Below are positions 50,325-58,176 of a stretch of 64,000 nt of DNA, one piece after another; position 1 is the first letter of the stretch; each line of letters starts with the position of its first letter. Source of the stretch: JBCBSP01 sp039819095 (GTDB taxonomy: Bacteria > Pseudomonadota > Alphaproteobacteria > Caulobacterales > Maricaulaceae); assembly GCA_039819095.1 (NCBI GenBank), contig JBCBSP010000004.1, positions 1 to 64,000 on the forward strand, written 5' to 3'. Both the position numbers and the translations under genes were made by a program. Under the pieces are notes generated by a model. It saw only the letters and a program-made list of their open reading frames with translations. It was not told where the DNA came from and made no database searches.

Positions 50325-51974
50325 TCATCCCAGTTCTGTGGCCAGCTGGCGCTCGGCCCGGCGTTCCTGACGCGTGATGCGTCGCGCCACGAACACCATG
50401 GCCGGCAGGCAGAATATCGCGATCAGAAGGGCGGGCAGGGCGGCTTCCCCCAAGCGTTCGTCAGACGCGTAGTTATGTGCGATCACCGCCAGCGTGTCGA
50501 AATTGAAAGGCCGCAGGATCATCGTAGCGGGGAGCTCCTTGAGCACTTCGACGAAGACCAGAAGTCCAGCGAGCAGTGCGCCGGAGGACAGGATGGGCCA
50601 GTGCACCTGGGTGATGACCCGGCGCGGACCGGCCCCGAGCGAGCGTGCGGCGCCTTCCAGCGATGGGGTAACGCGGCTCAAAGCACTTTCGCTTGGGCCG
50701 ATCGCGGCGGCGGCGAAGCGCGACAGATAGGCGAAGACCAGCGTCGCAGCACCGGCGGTCAGCAGGAAAGGAAAGCTTTGCCCGAAGGCGCTGGTCCATA
50801 GCGCGTCGAGCCCGGATTGAAGCTGACCGAACACGATGAGCACCCCAAGGGCGGCCACCGCGCCGGGCACCGCATAGCCGAGCCCCGCCAGCCGCGCCGC
50901 TGCAACGCCCAACGGTCGCCTGGAGCGCAGCGCATACGCCGCGACGATGCCGAAGGCGGCCGCGATGAGCGCGGTGATGACGGCCAGGCTGAGCGCGTTG
51001 ATCGCGGCCTCGCCAAGACCGCGCGCGACCGGGGCGTCCAGCGCCAGCCAGCCCAGGCGCGCCATTGGGATCACGAGCCCGGCGAGGATCGGGATGGCGC
51101 AGATCGCAAGGGCCGCCAGCGCCGCTCCGCCGCCAAGGCGAACCCGGCGCGGGGGCTTCACACGACCGCTCGCGGCGTGCTGGCGTGCGCGGCGGCGTTG
51201 GGCGCGCTCGATGAAAAGGATGAGGAAGGTGATGGTCACCAGAAGCACGGCGAGGCGCGCGGCGTCCGGCGAAGAGCCTTCCCCGGCCCAGGCGCGAACC
51301 AGCGCCACTGAGAGCGTAGGCGCGCCCAGATGCACCACCGCGCCGAAATCGGCCATCGTCTCCATCAGGACCAGTCCCAGACCGGCTGCGAGCGCGGGCC
51401 GCGCCATGGGCAGGGCGATGCGGGTGAAGGCGCGCGCCGGACCGGCTCCCAGCGTGCGCGCGGCGTCATAGGCGTCGCTGGACTGACCGGCGAAAGTCTC
51501 GCGCATCAGAAGATAAACATAAGGGTAGAGCGTCAGGCCGAAGATAAAGCCCGCGCCAACAGGCCCGCGCACTGTGGGTAGAAAGCCGAGCGGGCCGGCT
51601 GCCTGGGTCAGGTCGAACCAGGCATAGGCCGCCGCATAGGCCGGCATCGCCAGCGGCAGGGCGAGCAGCCATTCCAGCTGCGCGCGCCCGGGGAAGGCGT
51701 AGCGCGCCACCAGCCAGGCCGACACCGCCCCGACGATTCCGGCCGTGGCGCAGGCGCAGAGCGCCACGATCGCGGTGTTCGCCAGATAATCGGTAAGCCG
51801 GGTTTCAGCCAGATGCGCGAGATAGTCGGTCCACGCGCCGAAGACCGCCAGCGCGACAACCGCCAGAAGCGGCGCCGCGATCGCCAGCGCGGCAAGCGCC
51901 GCGAGCGCGTTGGCGTTTGGACGCAGCGTCATGCGGGTGAAGCGCGTTCGAAGATCAGCCCGGTCTAGGGCCAT
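50325..51974 (-). CDS. fbpB: ferric-iron ABC transporter permease
   Basis: The 549-residue permease has two fused BPD_transp_1 halves, each with an EAA loop: AARTLGAGPARAFTRIALPM and AARSLGAGPRRVITQVHWPI. About 12 helices are present. This duplicated form is typical of FbpB/ThiP-like permeases. ATG 51974 overlaps the fbpA stop; ATG 51932 is an alternative start without strong ribosome-binding support. It is followed by fbpC after 10 bp. Confidence 0.93.
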   Translation of the reverse strand: MALDRADLRTRFTRMTLRPNANALAALAALAIAAPLLAVVALAVFGAWTDYLAHLAETRLTDYLANTAIVALCACATAGIVGAVSAWLVARYAFPGRAQLEWLLALPLAMPAYAAAYAWFDLTQAAGPLGFLPTVRGPVGAGFIFGLTLYPYVYLLMRETFAGQSSDAYDAARTLGAGPARAFTRIALPMARPALAAGLGLVLMETMADFGAVVHLGAPTLSVALVRAWAGEGSSPDAARLAVLLVTITFLILFIERAQRRRARQHAASGRVKPPRRVRLGGGAALAALAICAIPILAGLVIPMARLGWLALDAPVARGLGEAAINALSLAVITALIAAAFGIVAAYALRSRRPLGVAAARLAGLGYAVPGAVAALGVLIVFGQLQSGLDALWTSAFGQSFPFLLTAGAATLVFAYLSRFAAAAIGPSESALSRVTPSLEGAARSLGAGPRRVITQVHWPILSSGALLAGLLVFVEVLKELPATMILRPFNFDTLAVIAHNYASDERLGEAALPALLIAIFCLPAMVFVARRITRQERRAERQLATELG

Positions 51975-53014
51975 CCAACACGATCAAAAATGCGCTGCGC
52001 CTCAGCGGCGCGTTCGCCCAGCGCCGAGACGTTCAGCGGATCGCCCTCAAACGTTCCGAAGCCTTCCAGAGCGGGATTGTGGTAGGCGATATCGAGCGCG
52101 GGGTACTCATTGGTCAGTTCCGGAAAGGCGCGCTGGCCGGTCTCGCTCAGGAGGAAGGCGAGGAAGGCTTCCGCCGCCTCCCGATTCGGTGCGCCGGCGG
52201 CCAGCCCGGCGCCGGAAATGTTTACATGCGCGCCGCCGGCGTTCTGATTGGGAAAGACCAGATCCACGGCCTCGAACACCGCCAGATCGGCCTCAGCGCC
52301 GGTATTGGCGAGCCGTCCAAGATAGTAGTGGTTGACCAGCGCCACATCGCATTCGCCCGCCGCGACCGCACGGATCTGGTCGGTGTCCCCGCCCTGCGGC
52401 GGACGCGCGAGATTGGCCACGACGCCAGCCGCCCAGGCCTCGGCAGCTTCAGCGCCGACACGTTCGATGAGCGCGGCGAGCAGTGAGATGTTGTACACAT
52501 TGTTGGAGGAGCGCACGCAGATCCGTCCGCGCAGCGCTTCATCGGCGAGGTCCTCATAGGTGCTGATTTGCGCCGCATCGATCCGGTCCGGTGCATAGAC
52601 CATCACGCGCGCACGCGTGGAAAAGCCGAACCAGAGCCCGTCCGGGTGACGCAGATTGGCCGGCACGCTGCCCAGCGCTCCACCCAGATCGCCGACCGGC
52701 TGAAACAGCCCGGCCTCGGCGGCGCGGTGCAGACGTCCCGCATCCACGGTGATGATCACGTCAGCCGGAGAGCGCGCCCCATCAGCGCGGATGCGCTCGA
52801 TCAGAAGATCGCCGCTGGCTTCCACCACATTGACCTCGATGCCCGTAGCCTCGGTGAAGGCGGCGTAGACCGCATCATCGGAGGCGTAGTGGCGCGCCGT
52901 GTACAGGTTCAGCTCGTCATTTGCGGCGTTCTCGCTCGGCGCCGGAGCGCAAGCGGTCAGCGTCAGAGCGCCGAAAAGGGCGGAGGAGGCGAACAGGCGG
53001 CGAATCTGAATCAT
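51965..53014 (-). CDS. fbpA: ferric-iron-binding lipoprotein of the ABC transporter
   Basis: The 349-residue protein starts at ATG 53014 with lipobox LTLTAC. The mature part is a type 2 periplasmic-binding fold: NLYTARHYASDDAVYAAFTE, DVIITVDAGRLHRAAEAGLF, and VALVNHYYLGRLANTG, which carries the paired Tyr residues that bind iron in FbpA. It captures Fe(III), often held with a carbonate or citrate. The operon order fbpA-fbpB-fbpC is the family norm. A Fur-like palindrome lies 49 bp upstream. Confidence 0.93.
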   Translation of the reverse strand: MIQIRRLFASSALFGALTLTACAPAPSENAANDELNLYTARHYASDDAVYAAFTEATGIEVNVVEASGDLLIERIRADGARSPADVIITVDAGRLHRAAEAGLFQPVGDLGGALGSVPANLRHPDGLWFGFSTRARVMVYAPDRIDAAQISTYEDLADEALRGRICVRSSNNVYNISLLAALIERVGAEAAEAWAAGVVANLARPPQGGDTDQIRAVAAGECDVALVNHYYLGRLANTGAEADLAVFEAVDLVFPNQNAGGAHVNISGAGLAAGAPNREAAEAFLAFLLSETGQRAFPELTNEYPALDIAYHNPALEGFGTFEGDPLNVSALGERAAEAQRIFDRVGWP

Positions 53015-53062
53015 GGAAGGTGTCCGGGCAAAGCGAGGATGCGGGAGCCGGATGTGCCACTT

Positions 53063-53079
53063 TTGCGAACGCTTCGCAA
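53063..53079. promoter_or_regulatory. candidate Fur/iron-response operator upstream of fbpA
   Basis: TTGCGAA-CGC-TTCGCAA (53063-53079) is a perfect 7-bp inverted repeat with a 3-base centre, close to the TTGC...GCAA form of alphaproteobacterial Fur boxes. It sits 49 bp upstream of the fbpA start. Confidence 0.6.
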
Positions 53080-53105
53080 GAAGCCGAGGCGCCTGAATCA
53101 GCCGT

Positions 53106-53141
53106 TTTTGGCGACTCAAGGGGCGCCTTGAGCCGCCAAAA
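53106..53141. other. 36-nt hairpin between fbpA and tRNA-Val
   Basis: TTTTGGCG-A-CTCAAGG and CCTTGAG-C-CGCCAAAA form a 16-position stem with one mismatch and loop GGCG. The T/A runs are inside the stem and no free T-run follows on either strand, so it is not a standard intrinsic terminator. It could stabilise the tRNA precursor or shield the fbp promoter. Confidence 0.55.
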
Positions 53142-53171
53142 TGGCGCGTTTCACAAATTCGTGAAGAAAAA

Positions 53172-53246
53172 TGGTGGGCGGTACTAGGATCGAACTAGTG
53201 ACCCCTTCGGTGTGAACGAAGTGCTCTACCGCTGAGCTAACCGCCC
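53172..53246 (-). tRNA. tRNA-Val(CAC)
   Basis: The 75-nt gene reads GGGCGGT at the 5' end and pairs with ACCGCCC at the 3' end, with CCA encoded. The D arm has TAGCTCAGCGGTAGAGC, the anticodon stem is CTTCG/CGAAG with loop TTCACAC (anticodon CAC, codon GTG), and the T arm has CTAGTTCGATCCTAG. All four arms are complete. TTTTTC follows the CCA. Confidence 0.97.
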
Positions 53247-53262
53247 GTAAACACGAGCGCGT

Positions 53263-53291
53263 CTTAAAGCCGACAGGGGTGAGCCGGTCAA
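53263..53291 (-). promoter_or_regulatory. promoter of tRNA-Val
   Basis: On the minus strand TTGACC (53291-53286), a 17-base spacer and TTTAAG (53268-53263) form a sigma-70-like promoter. The predicted start is about 10 bases upstream of the tRNA 5' end. Confidence 0.6.
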
Positions 53292-53487
53292 GCGCCGCAA
53301 CGCAGGCGAGCCGTTTTTCGAACAATCTTTTTGCCGTCAGGCCAACGTCACACTTCCGTCAAGAACAGAAGTGCACTATATCGCCTGTCGCAATCGACGG
53401 GGATTTCCGTCGACGCTGATTTTCCGCCCGTTTATCGGTCCCCGGCGCGCCATGGCCGTGAGCGCGCTGAACAGAGGTTTGTTACGC

Positions 53488-53709
53488 ATGGCCCAGAATG
53501 ATCTTTGCACCCCGGATGGCGCTCGCCGACTGAAAGAGCGTATTGAAAGCTACTGGAAAGAGCGCGGGTACGACGTCAATGTCGATCTCGTGGATGCGGG
53601 CTTCATGCCGGCTATGCGCTCTGCCCGCACGGATGTGCGGTCCAACATGGTCAATGGTCGTCCGCGCCCCGCCGCGAACGATCGCGGACCGGAGCGCCGC
53701 ACGGCGTAA
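53488..53709 (+). CDS. small basic hypothetical protein
   Basis: ATG 53488 opens a 73-residue frame: AQNDLCTPDGARRLKERIES, YWKERGYDVNVDLVDAGFMP, AMRSARTDVRSNMVNGRPRP. The first half is likely helical, and the Arg/Pro-rich tail is probably disordered. I do not recognise a named family. AGAGG is 10 bases upstream; ATG 53452 is a longer alternative. A strong plus-strand terminator follows about 80 bp after the stop, which supports an expressed gene. Confidence 0.65.
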   Translation: MAQNDLCTPDGARRLKERIESYWKERGYDVNVDLVDAGFMPAMRSARTDVRSNMVNGRPRPAANDRGPERRTA

Positions 53710-53731
53710 GGCCCGTTTCGGGTCTGGCGGG

Positions 53732-54412
53732 CTAACCGCTCGCCGCCTCTTGCAGCAACGTCTCCAGTTGGCTGAAGCATGAAAACAACCGGTCCGCGCC
53801 CAGCGCGCGGACCGGTTTTTCGCTGTACCCGCCTTCGAACACGACTGACAGAGCGCCGGCGGCTCTGGCCGCGCCGACATCGGGCTCTGAATCCCCGATA
53901 AGCGCGCTGAACCCGGCCGGCTGTCCGCCGAAGGCTGCGAGCAGATGACCGGGGTCGGGTTTTTTCGCCGGCGCGCCCTCAGGCCCGATGATGCGCTCAA
54001 AGCGTGCGGTCATTTCAAGCGCGTCCAGTAGCTGCACCGCCAGAGCGGTCGGCTTGTTGGTGCAGACCGACAGACGCGCGCCGGCGTCCGCGAGCCGGTC
54101 GAGCGTCGCCACGACATGGGGGAAAGGGCGACTCTCTCTGGCGATATCGCGGCCATAGGCGCTCAGAAAGAGCTCCAGGCGTTCATCTTCCATCGCCGCG
54201 CTGAGAGGGCGCGCCTCGCCCGCATAGGCTCGCCGGATCAGCGCGCGCGCGCCGCGTCCGACCATCGCCCGCACAGCCTGCACCGGCACTGGCGCGAGCC
54301 CGTCCGGCGTCACCGCTTCGTTGAGCGCGCGAACCAGGTCTGGCGCGGTGTCCACAAGCGTGCCGTCGAGATCAAAGGCGATGCTGGCGTTGAATAAGGG
54401 GTTTTTCATCAT
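53732..54412 (-). CDS. gph: phosphoglycolate phosphatase (HAD superfamily)
   Basis: The 226-residue HAD phosphatase has motif I IAFDLDGTLVDTAPDLVRAL, motif II SVCTNKPT, motif III Lys in PAKKPDPGHLL and motif IV IGDSEPDVGAARAAG. It dephosphorylates 2-phosphoglycolate arising from DNA repair or photorespiration-type reactions. ATG 54412 or the adjacent ATG 54409 starts the protein; longer starts lie in the divergent glmU promoter. Its 3' part contains the terminator of the convergent small gene. Confidence 0.9.
   Translation of the reverse strand: MMKNPLFNASIAFDLDGTLVDTAPDLVRALNEAVTPDGLAPVPVQAVRAMVGRGARALIRRAYAGEARPLSAAMEDERLELFLSAYGRDIARESRPFPHVVATLDRLADAGARLSVCTNKPTALAVQLLDALEMTARFERIIGPEGAPAKKPDPGHLLAAFGGQPAGFSALIGDSEPDVGAARAAGALSVVFEGGYSEKPVRALGADRLFSCFSQLETLLQEAASG
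53789..53820 (+). terminator. plus-strand terminator embedded in the gph coding region
   Basis: CCGGTCCGCGC (53789-53799), a 5-base loop and GCGCGGACCGG (53805-53815) form a perfect 11-bp stem followed by TTTTT (53816-53820). It is in the orientation of the small gene ending at 53709 and lies inside gph, on the opposite strand. Confidence 0.8.
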
Positions 54413-54519
54413 CAATCCGGCATAATGGGCCAACCGTTTTTGGACGGCGTCGTTCCAGCGCGCTATAGCGCGTTCGCGCCGTCCCGCCACCTGTCTTCTT
54501 GTCTGTCAGGAGTGCCGCC

Positions 54520-55866
54520 ATGAGCCGAGCTCGCGCCGCTGTCATCCTCGCCGCCGGTCACGGCTCGCGCATGGCGTCCGATATCGCCAAACCTTTGCAC
54601 GAGCTGGGCGGGCGCACCCTGCTGGACTGGAGCCTGGCGCTGGCCGATGCGCTGGGCGCTGAGCGCAAGGTCGTGGTCTGGGGTGCGCACAGCCCGGCGG
54701 TGCGCGATGCGGCCGAGGCCGCCGGCGCGCTCGCGGCGCTGCAGGACCCGCCTCAGGGCACCGGGCATGCCGTTCTGCAGGCGCGCGAAGCGCTGGAGGG
54801 GTTCGACGGCGATGTCATCGTGCTCTACGCCGATACGCCGTTGATTCAGCCCGCTACGGTGGAGCGTCTTCTCAAAGCGCTCAAACAGGGCGCTGCAGCA
54901 GCCGTGCTGGGCTTTGATCTGGACGATCCGTCCCACTATGGCCGCCTGGTCATGGATGAGGATGGCGGTCTGGAGCGCATCGTCGAAGCTCGTGAAGCCA
55001 GCAAGGATGAGCTGCGCATCAAGCTGGTGAACTCTGGCATCATGGCCGCGCGCAGCGATGTGCTGTTTTCCGCCCTGTCGCGGGTGACGAACGACAACAC
55101 GCGCGGCGAGTACTACCTGACCGATGTGATCGGGCTGGCGCGTTCCGACGGCCTGAGCTGCGCTGCCGTCAATGCCGATGCGGCTGAAGTGCTCGGGGTC
55201 AACGACCGATCCGAACTGGCCGCAGCCGAAGCGGCATTCCAGTCGCGCGCACGGAGGCTCGCCATGCAGGCCGGCGCGACGCTGGTCGCTCCGGAAACCG
55301 TCCATTTCTCCTGCGACACCCGTCTGGGACGCGATGTTGTGGTCGAGCCGCATGTCGTCTTCGGACTGGGCGTTACGGTTGGCGACGGGGCGCGGATCAA
55401 GGCGTTCAGCCATCTTGAAGGCGCTGAGGTCGGCAATCGCGCCCAGATCGGCCCGTATGCGCGCCTGCGACCCGGCACGAAGCTCGGCGAAGGGGTGAAG
55501 ATTGGCAATTTCGTCGAGACCAAGAAGGCCGATATCGCCGACGGCGCGAAGGTCAATCACCTGTCTTATGTCGGCGACGCCTCGGTCGGGGCCGGCGCCA
55601 ATATCGGCGCCGGCGTGATCACCTGCAATTATGACGGCTACACGAAGAGCCGCACGGTGATCGGCGAGGGCGCCTTCATCGGCTCGAACTGCTCGCTGGT
55701 GGCGCCTGTGACCATCGGTCCGGGGGCCTATACAGGCTCAGGCGGGGTGATTACCTCAGATGTGCCGGGCGACGCACTCGCCGTGGCGCGCGCGCGACAG
55801 GAAACAAAGCCGGGCTGGGCGGAACGCTTTCGCCGGGTTATGAGCGCGCGTAAAGCCAAGTCCTGA
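54520..55866 (+). CDS. glmU: bifunctional UDP-GlcNAc pyrophosphorylase / GlcN-1-P acetyltransferase
   Basis: The 448-residue enzyme makes UDP-GlcNAc for peptidoglycan and lipopolysaccharide. The N-terminal uridyltransferase has VILAAGHGSRMASDIAKPLH and LQDPPQGTGHAVLQA. The C-terminal acetyltransferase is a left-handed beta helix with YVGDASVGAGANIGAGVITC and NYDGYTKSRTVIGEGAFIGS. The nucleotide loop LAAGHGSRM has Ser where many have Thr. CAGGAG precedes ATG 54520. glmS, a common neighbour, is absent. Confidence 0.96.
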   Translation: MSRARAAVILAAGHGSRMASDIAKPLHELGGRTLLDWSLALADALGAERKVVVWGAHSPAVRDAAEAAGALAALQDPPQGTGHAVLQAREALEGFDGDVIVLYADTPLIQPATVERLLKALKQGAAAAVLGFDLDDPSHYGRLVMDEDGGLERIVEAREASKDELRIKLVNSGIMAARSDVLFSALSRVTNDNTRGEYYLTDVIGLARSDGLSCAAVNADAAEVLGVNDRSELAAAEAAFQSRARRLAMQAGATLVAPETVHFSCDTRLGRDVVVEPHVVFGLGVTVGDGARIKAFSHLEGAEVGNRAQIGPYARLRPGTKLGEGVKIGNFVETKKADIADGAKVNHLSYVGDASVGAGANIGAGVITCNYDGYTKSRTVIGEGAFIGSNCSLVAPVTIGPGAYTGSGGVITSDVPGDALAVARARQETKPGWAERFRRVMSARKAKS

Positions 55867-55913
55867 TCCGCGCCGCAGCGTTCGCTCCGGCGCCCGCCGC
55901 TGGAGTAAATGCG

Positions 55914-57386
55914 ATGACCGCGCTGACCGATCGCCTCAAAGACGCCGAGCTGTTCAAGACCCGATCCTATGTCGATGGACAATGGATCGGCGGCGAAACC
56001 GAATTCCAGGTCACCAACCCGGCGGACCGGTCTGTGCTGGCTGAAGTATCCGATGTCGGCGAATCCGGTGCGCGGCGGGCTGTGGCGGCGGCGTCCGCCG
56101 CATTTGAAAAATGGAAAAAGACGTCCGTTTTTGAACGCGCCCGTCTGGTGCAGCGCTGGCACGATCTCATTCTGGAAAACGTCGCCGATCTGGGCGTGCT
56201 GATCACCGCGGAGATGGGCAAGCCGCTGGTCGAGGCGCGCGGCGAAGTGGCTTACGGCGCCGGCTTCGTGGCCTGGTCGGCTGAAGAAGCCAAGCGTTTG
56301 CATGGCGAAACGCTCGCTGTGCCTTTCCCGGGTACGCGCGGGTGGACGATCCGCCAGCCGGTCGGCGTTGTGGGCTGCATCACGCCGTGGAATTTCCCCT
56401 CCGCCATGATCACGCGCAAATGCGCTCCTGCGCTGGCGGCGGGCTGCACTGTGGTGGTCAAGCCGGCGCCGGAAACGCCCCTGTCCGCGCTCGCCCTGGC
56501 CGAGCTCGCCCACCGGGCGGGAATCCCCAAAGGCGTGTTCAACGTGGTGTGCGGCGAGGCTGAAGCCATCGGGCCGGTTCTGACCGGCTCCGATGACGTG
56601 GCCATGATCGGCTTCACCGGGTCGACCAGCGTCGGCAAGCTGTTGATGCGTCAGGCCGCTGACGGGGTGAAGCGCGTCGGGCTGGAGCTCGGCGGCAATG
56701 CGCCCTTCATCGTCATGGATGACGCCGATGTGGAAGCCGCCGCCGACGGGGTGGTGGCGTCGAAATTTCGCGCCGGCGGTCAGACCTGCGTGTCGGCGAA
56801 CCGAATCATCGCCCAGCCGGGCATCGCCGATGCGCTGGTTGCGGCGATCCAGGCGCGCGTTGAGACGATCAAGGTGGGCGACGGTTTCTCCGACGGCGTC
56901 GATATCGGCCCGCTCATTCATGACGAGGCGGTGGCGCGCGTGGACGCGCTGGTTGAAGACGCCCGGGCGAAAGGCGCGCGCGTGCTCGCCGGGGGCCGCT
57001 CCCTGGCGGATGAACTCGGCGGCTCCTTCTATGCGCCGACGTTGATCGAAGGCGGCGATTTCAAGCTGGAGATGGCCTGTTTCGAGATTTTCGGGCCCGT
57101 GGCCTCGGTCTATCGCGCCGAGAGCGAGGCGGAAATCGTCAAGGCGGCGAACGACACGCCCTTTGGTCTGGCCGCCTATCTTTACACGCGTGATATCGGT
57201 CGGGTGCACCGCCTGTCTGAAGCGCTCGATTACGGTATGATCGGGGTCAACGCGCCCATGGTCGGCTCCCCGGCCACGCCGTTTGGCGGCATGAAGCAGT
57301 CCGGAATCGGCCGGGAGGGCGGCAAGTGGGGCGTTGAGGAATTCACCGAGCTGAAATTCGTGCTGCTGGGCGGGGTCGATCAATGA
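55914..57386 (+). CDS. gabD: NAD(P)-dependent succinate-semialdehyde dehydrogenase
   Basis: The 490-residue aldehyde dehydrogenase has the GabD-type features ITPWNFPSAMITRKCAPALA, IGFTGSTSVGKLLM, catalytic Glu in LELGGNAPFIV and catalytic Cys in FRAGGQTCVSANRI. It oxidises succinic semialdehyde to succinate. The C-terminal GMKQSGIGREGGKWGVEEFT is the family ending. It overlaps rpiA by four bases (ATGA). Exact substrate within the ALDH family is inferred. Confidence 0.9.
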   Translation: MTALTDRLKDAELFKTRSYVDGQWIGGETEFQVTNPADRSVLAEVSDVGESGARRAVAAASAAFEKWKKTSVFERARLVQRWHDLILENVADLGVLITAEMGKPLVEARGEVAYGAGFVAWSAEEAKRLHGETLAVPFPGTRGWTIRQPVGVVGCITPWNFPSAMITRKCAPALAAGCTVVVKPAPETPLSALALAELAHRAGIPKGVFNVVCGEAEAIGPVLTGSDDVAMIGFTGSTSVGKLLMRQAADGVKRVGLELGGNAPFIVMDDADVEAAADGVVASKFRAGGQTCVSANRIIAQPGIADALVAAIQARVETIKVGDGFSDGVDIGPLIHDEAVARVDALVEDARAKGARVLAGGRSLADELGGSFYAPTLIEGGDFKLEMACFEIFGPVASVYRAESEAEIVKAANDTPFGLAAYLYTRDIGRVHRLSEALDYGMIGVNAPMVGSPATPFGGMKQSGIGREGGKWGVEEFTELKFVLLGGVDQ

Positions 57387-58090
57387 GCGCCATCGAACAG
57401 AAGGCGGCCGCCGCCGCCGCCGCGCTGTCCTATGTCGAGGACGGCATGATTATCGGGCTCGGCTCCGGATCCACGGCGGAGCTTTTCGTGCGCTTCCTGG
57501 CCGATGTGATCGAGGACCGGGAGCTGTCGATCCACGGCATCCCGACTTCAGAAGGAACGGCTGAGGTGGCGCGCGAGCATGGCGTGCCGCTGCTGCCTAT
57601 TGAACAGGCCCATCGCATCGATCTGACCGTAGACGGCGCTGACGAGGTCGATGGCCATTTCCGCCTGATCAAGGGCGGGGGAGGCTGCCTGCTGCGCGAA
57701 AAACTGATCGCCAACGCGTCCGATCTGATGGTGGTGATTATTGATGAGACCAAGCTCGTCTCGACGCTCGGCGCGTTTCCGCTGCCGGTGGAGGTCGATC
57801 GGTTCGGCTTCACCATCACCGCCAAGAAGGTGTTCGATGCCCTGCGCAAGGCCGGGGTGAAACAGCCCGATGTCAGCCTGCGCCGGCTCGGCGACGGGCT
57901 TGAGCCCTATCTCACCGATGGCGGCAATTACATTCTCGATTGCGCATGCGGGGAAATCGCCAACGCGGAAGCCGCCGCCCGCCTGCTCAACACGCTTCCC
58001 GGCGTGGTGGAGCACGGCCTGTTCCTCGACCTCGCCCGCGTCGTCATCGTGGGCGAAGACGAAGAGACCGCGCGCGTCATGGAGCTTTAG
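57383..58090 (+). CDS. rpiA: ribose-5-phosphate isomerase A
   Basis: The 235-residue enzyme interconverts ribose-5-P and ribulose-5-P. Conserved blocks are IGLGSGSTAELFVRFL, DGADEVDGHFRLIKGGGGCL and the VEHGLFLDLA end. The catalytic Asp/Glu and Lys (LREKLIANAS) are present. It overlaps gabD and is followed by glutathione reductase after about 86 bp. Confidence 0.96.
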   Translation: MSAIEQKAAAAAAALSYVEDGMIIGLGSGSTAELFVRFLADVIEDRELSIHGIPTSEGTAEVAREHGVPLLPIEQAHRIDLTVDGADEVDGHFRLIKGGGGCLLREKLIANASDLMVVIIDETKLVSTLGAFPLPVEVDRFGFTITAKKVFDALRKAGVKQPDVSLRRLGDGLEPYLTDGGNYILDCACGEIANAEAAARLLNTLPGVVEHGLFLDLARVVIVGEDEETARVMEL

Positions 58091-58176
58091 AGTTCGCGCC
58101 TGCATGACCCTATTTTCACAATCGCGATGCGCATCCGTTGGTTTAGCGCGGGTCGCAGATACATATGAGAGCCCCC

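Noticed and set aside
53106..53141. Hairpin as a bidirectional intrinsic terminator
   Set aside because: Its T and A runs are base-paired inside the stem, and no unpaired T-run follows on either strand.
55728..57383. A 551-codon minus-strand frame opposite gabD
   Set aside because: It mirrors the aldehyde dehydrogenase codons, has no recognisable domain and no start signal.
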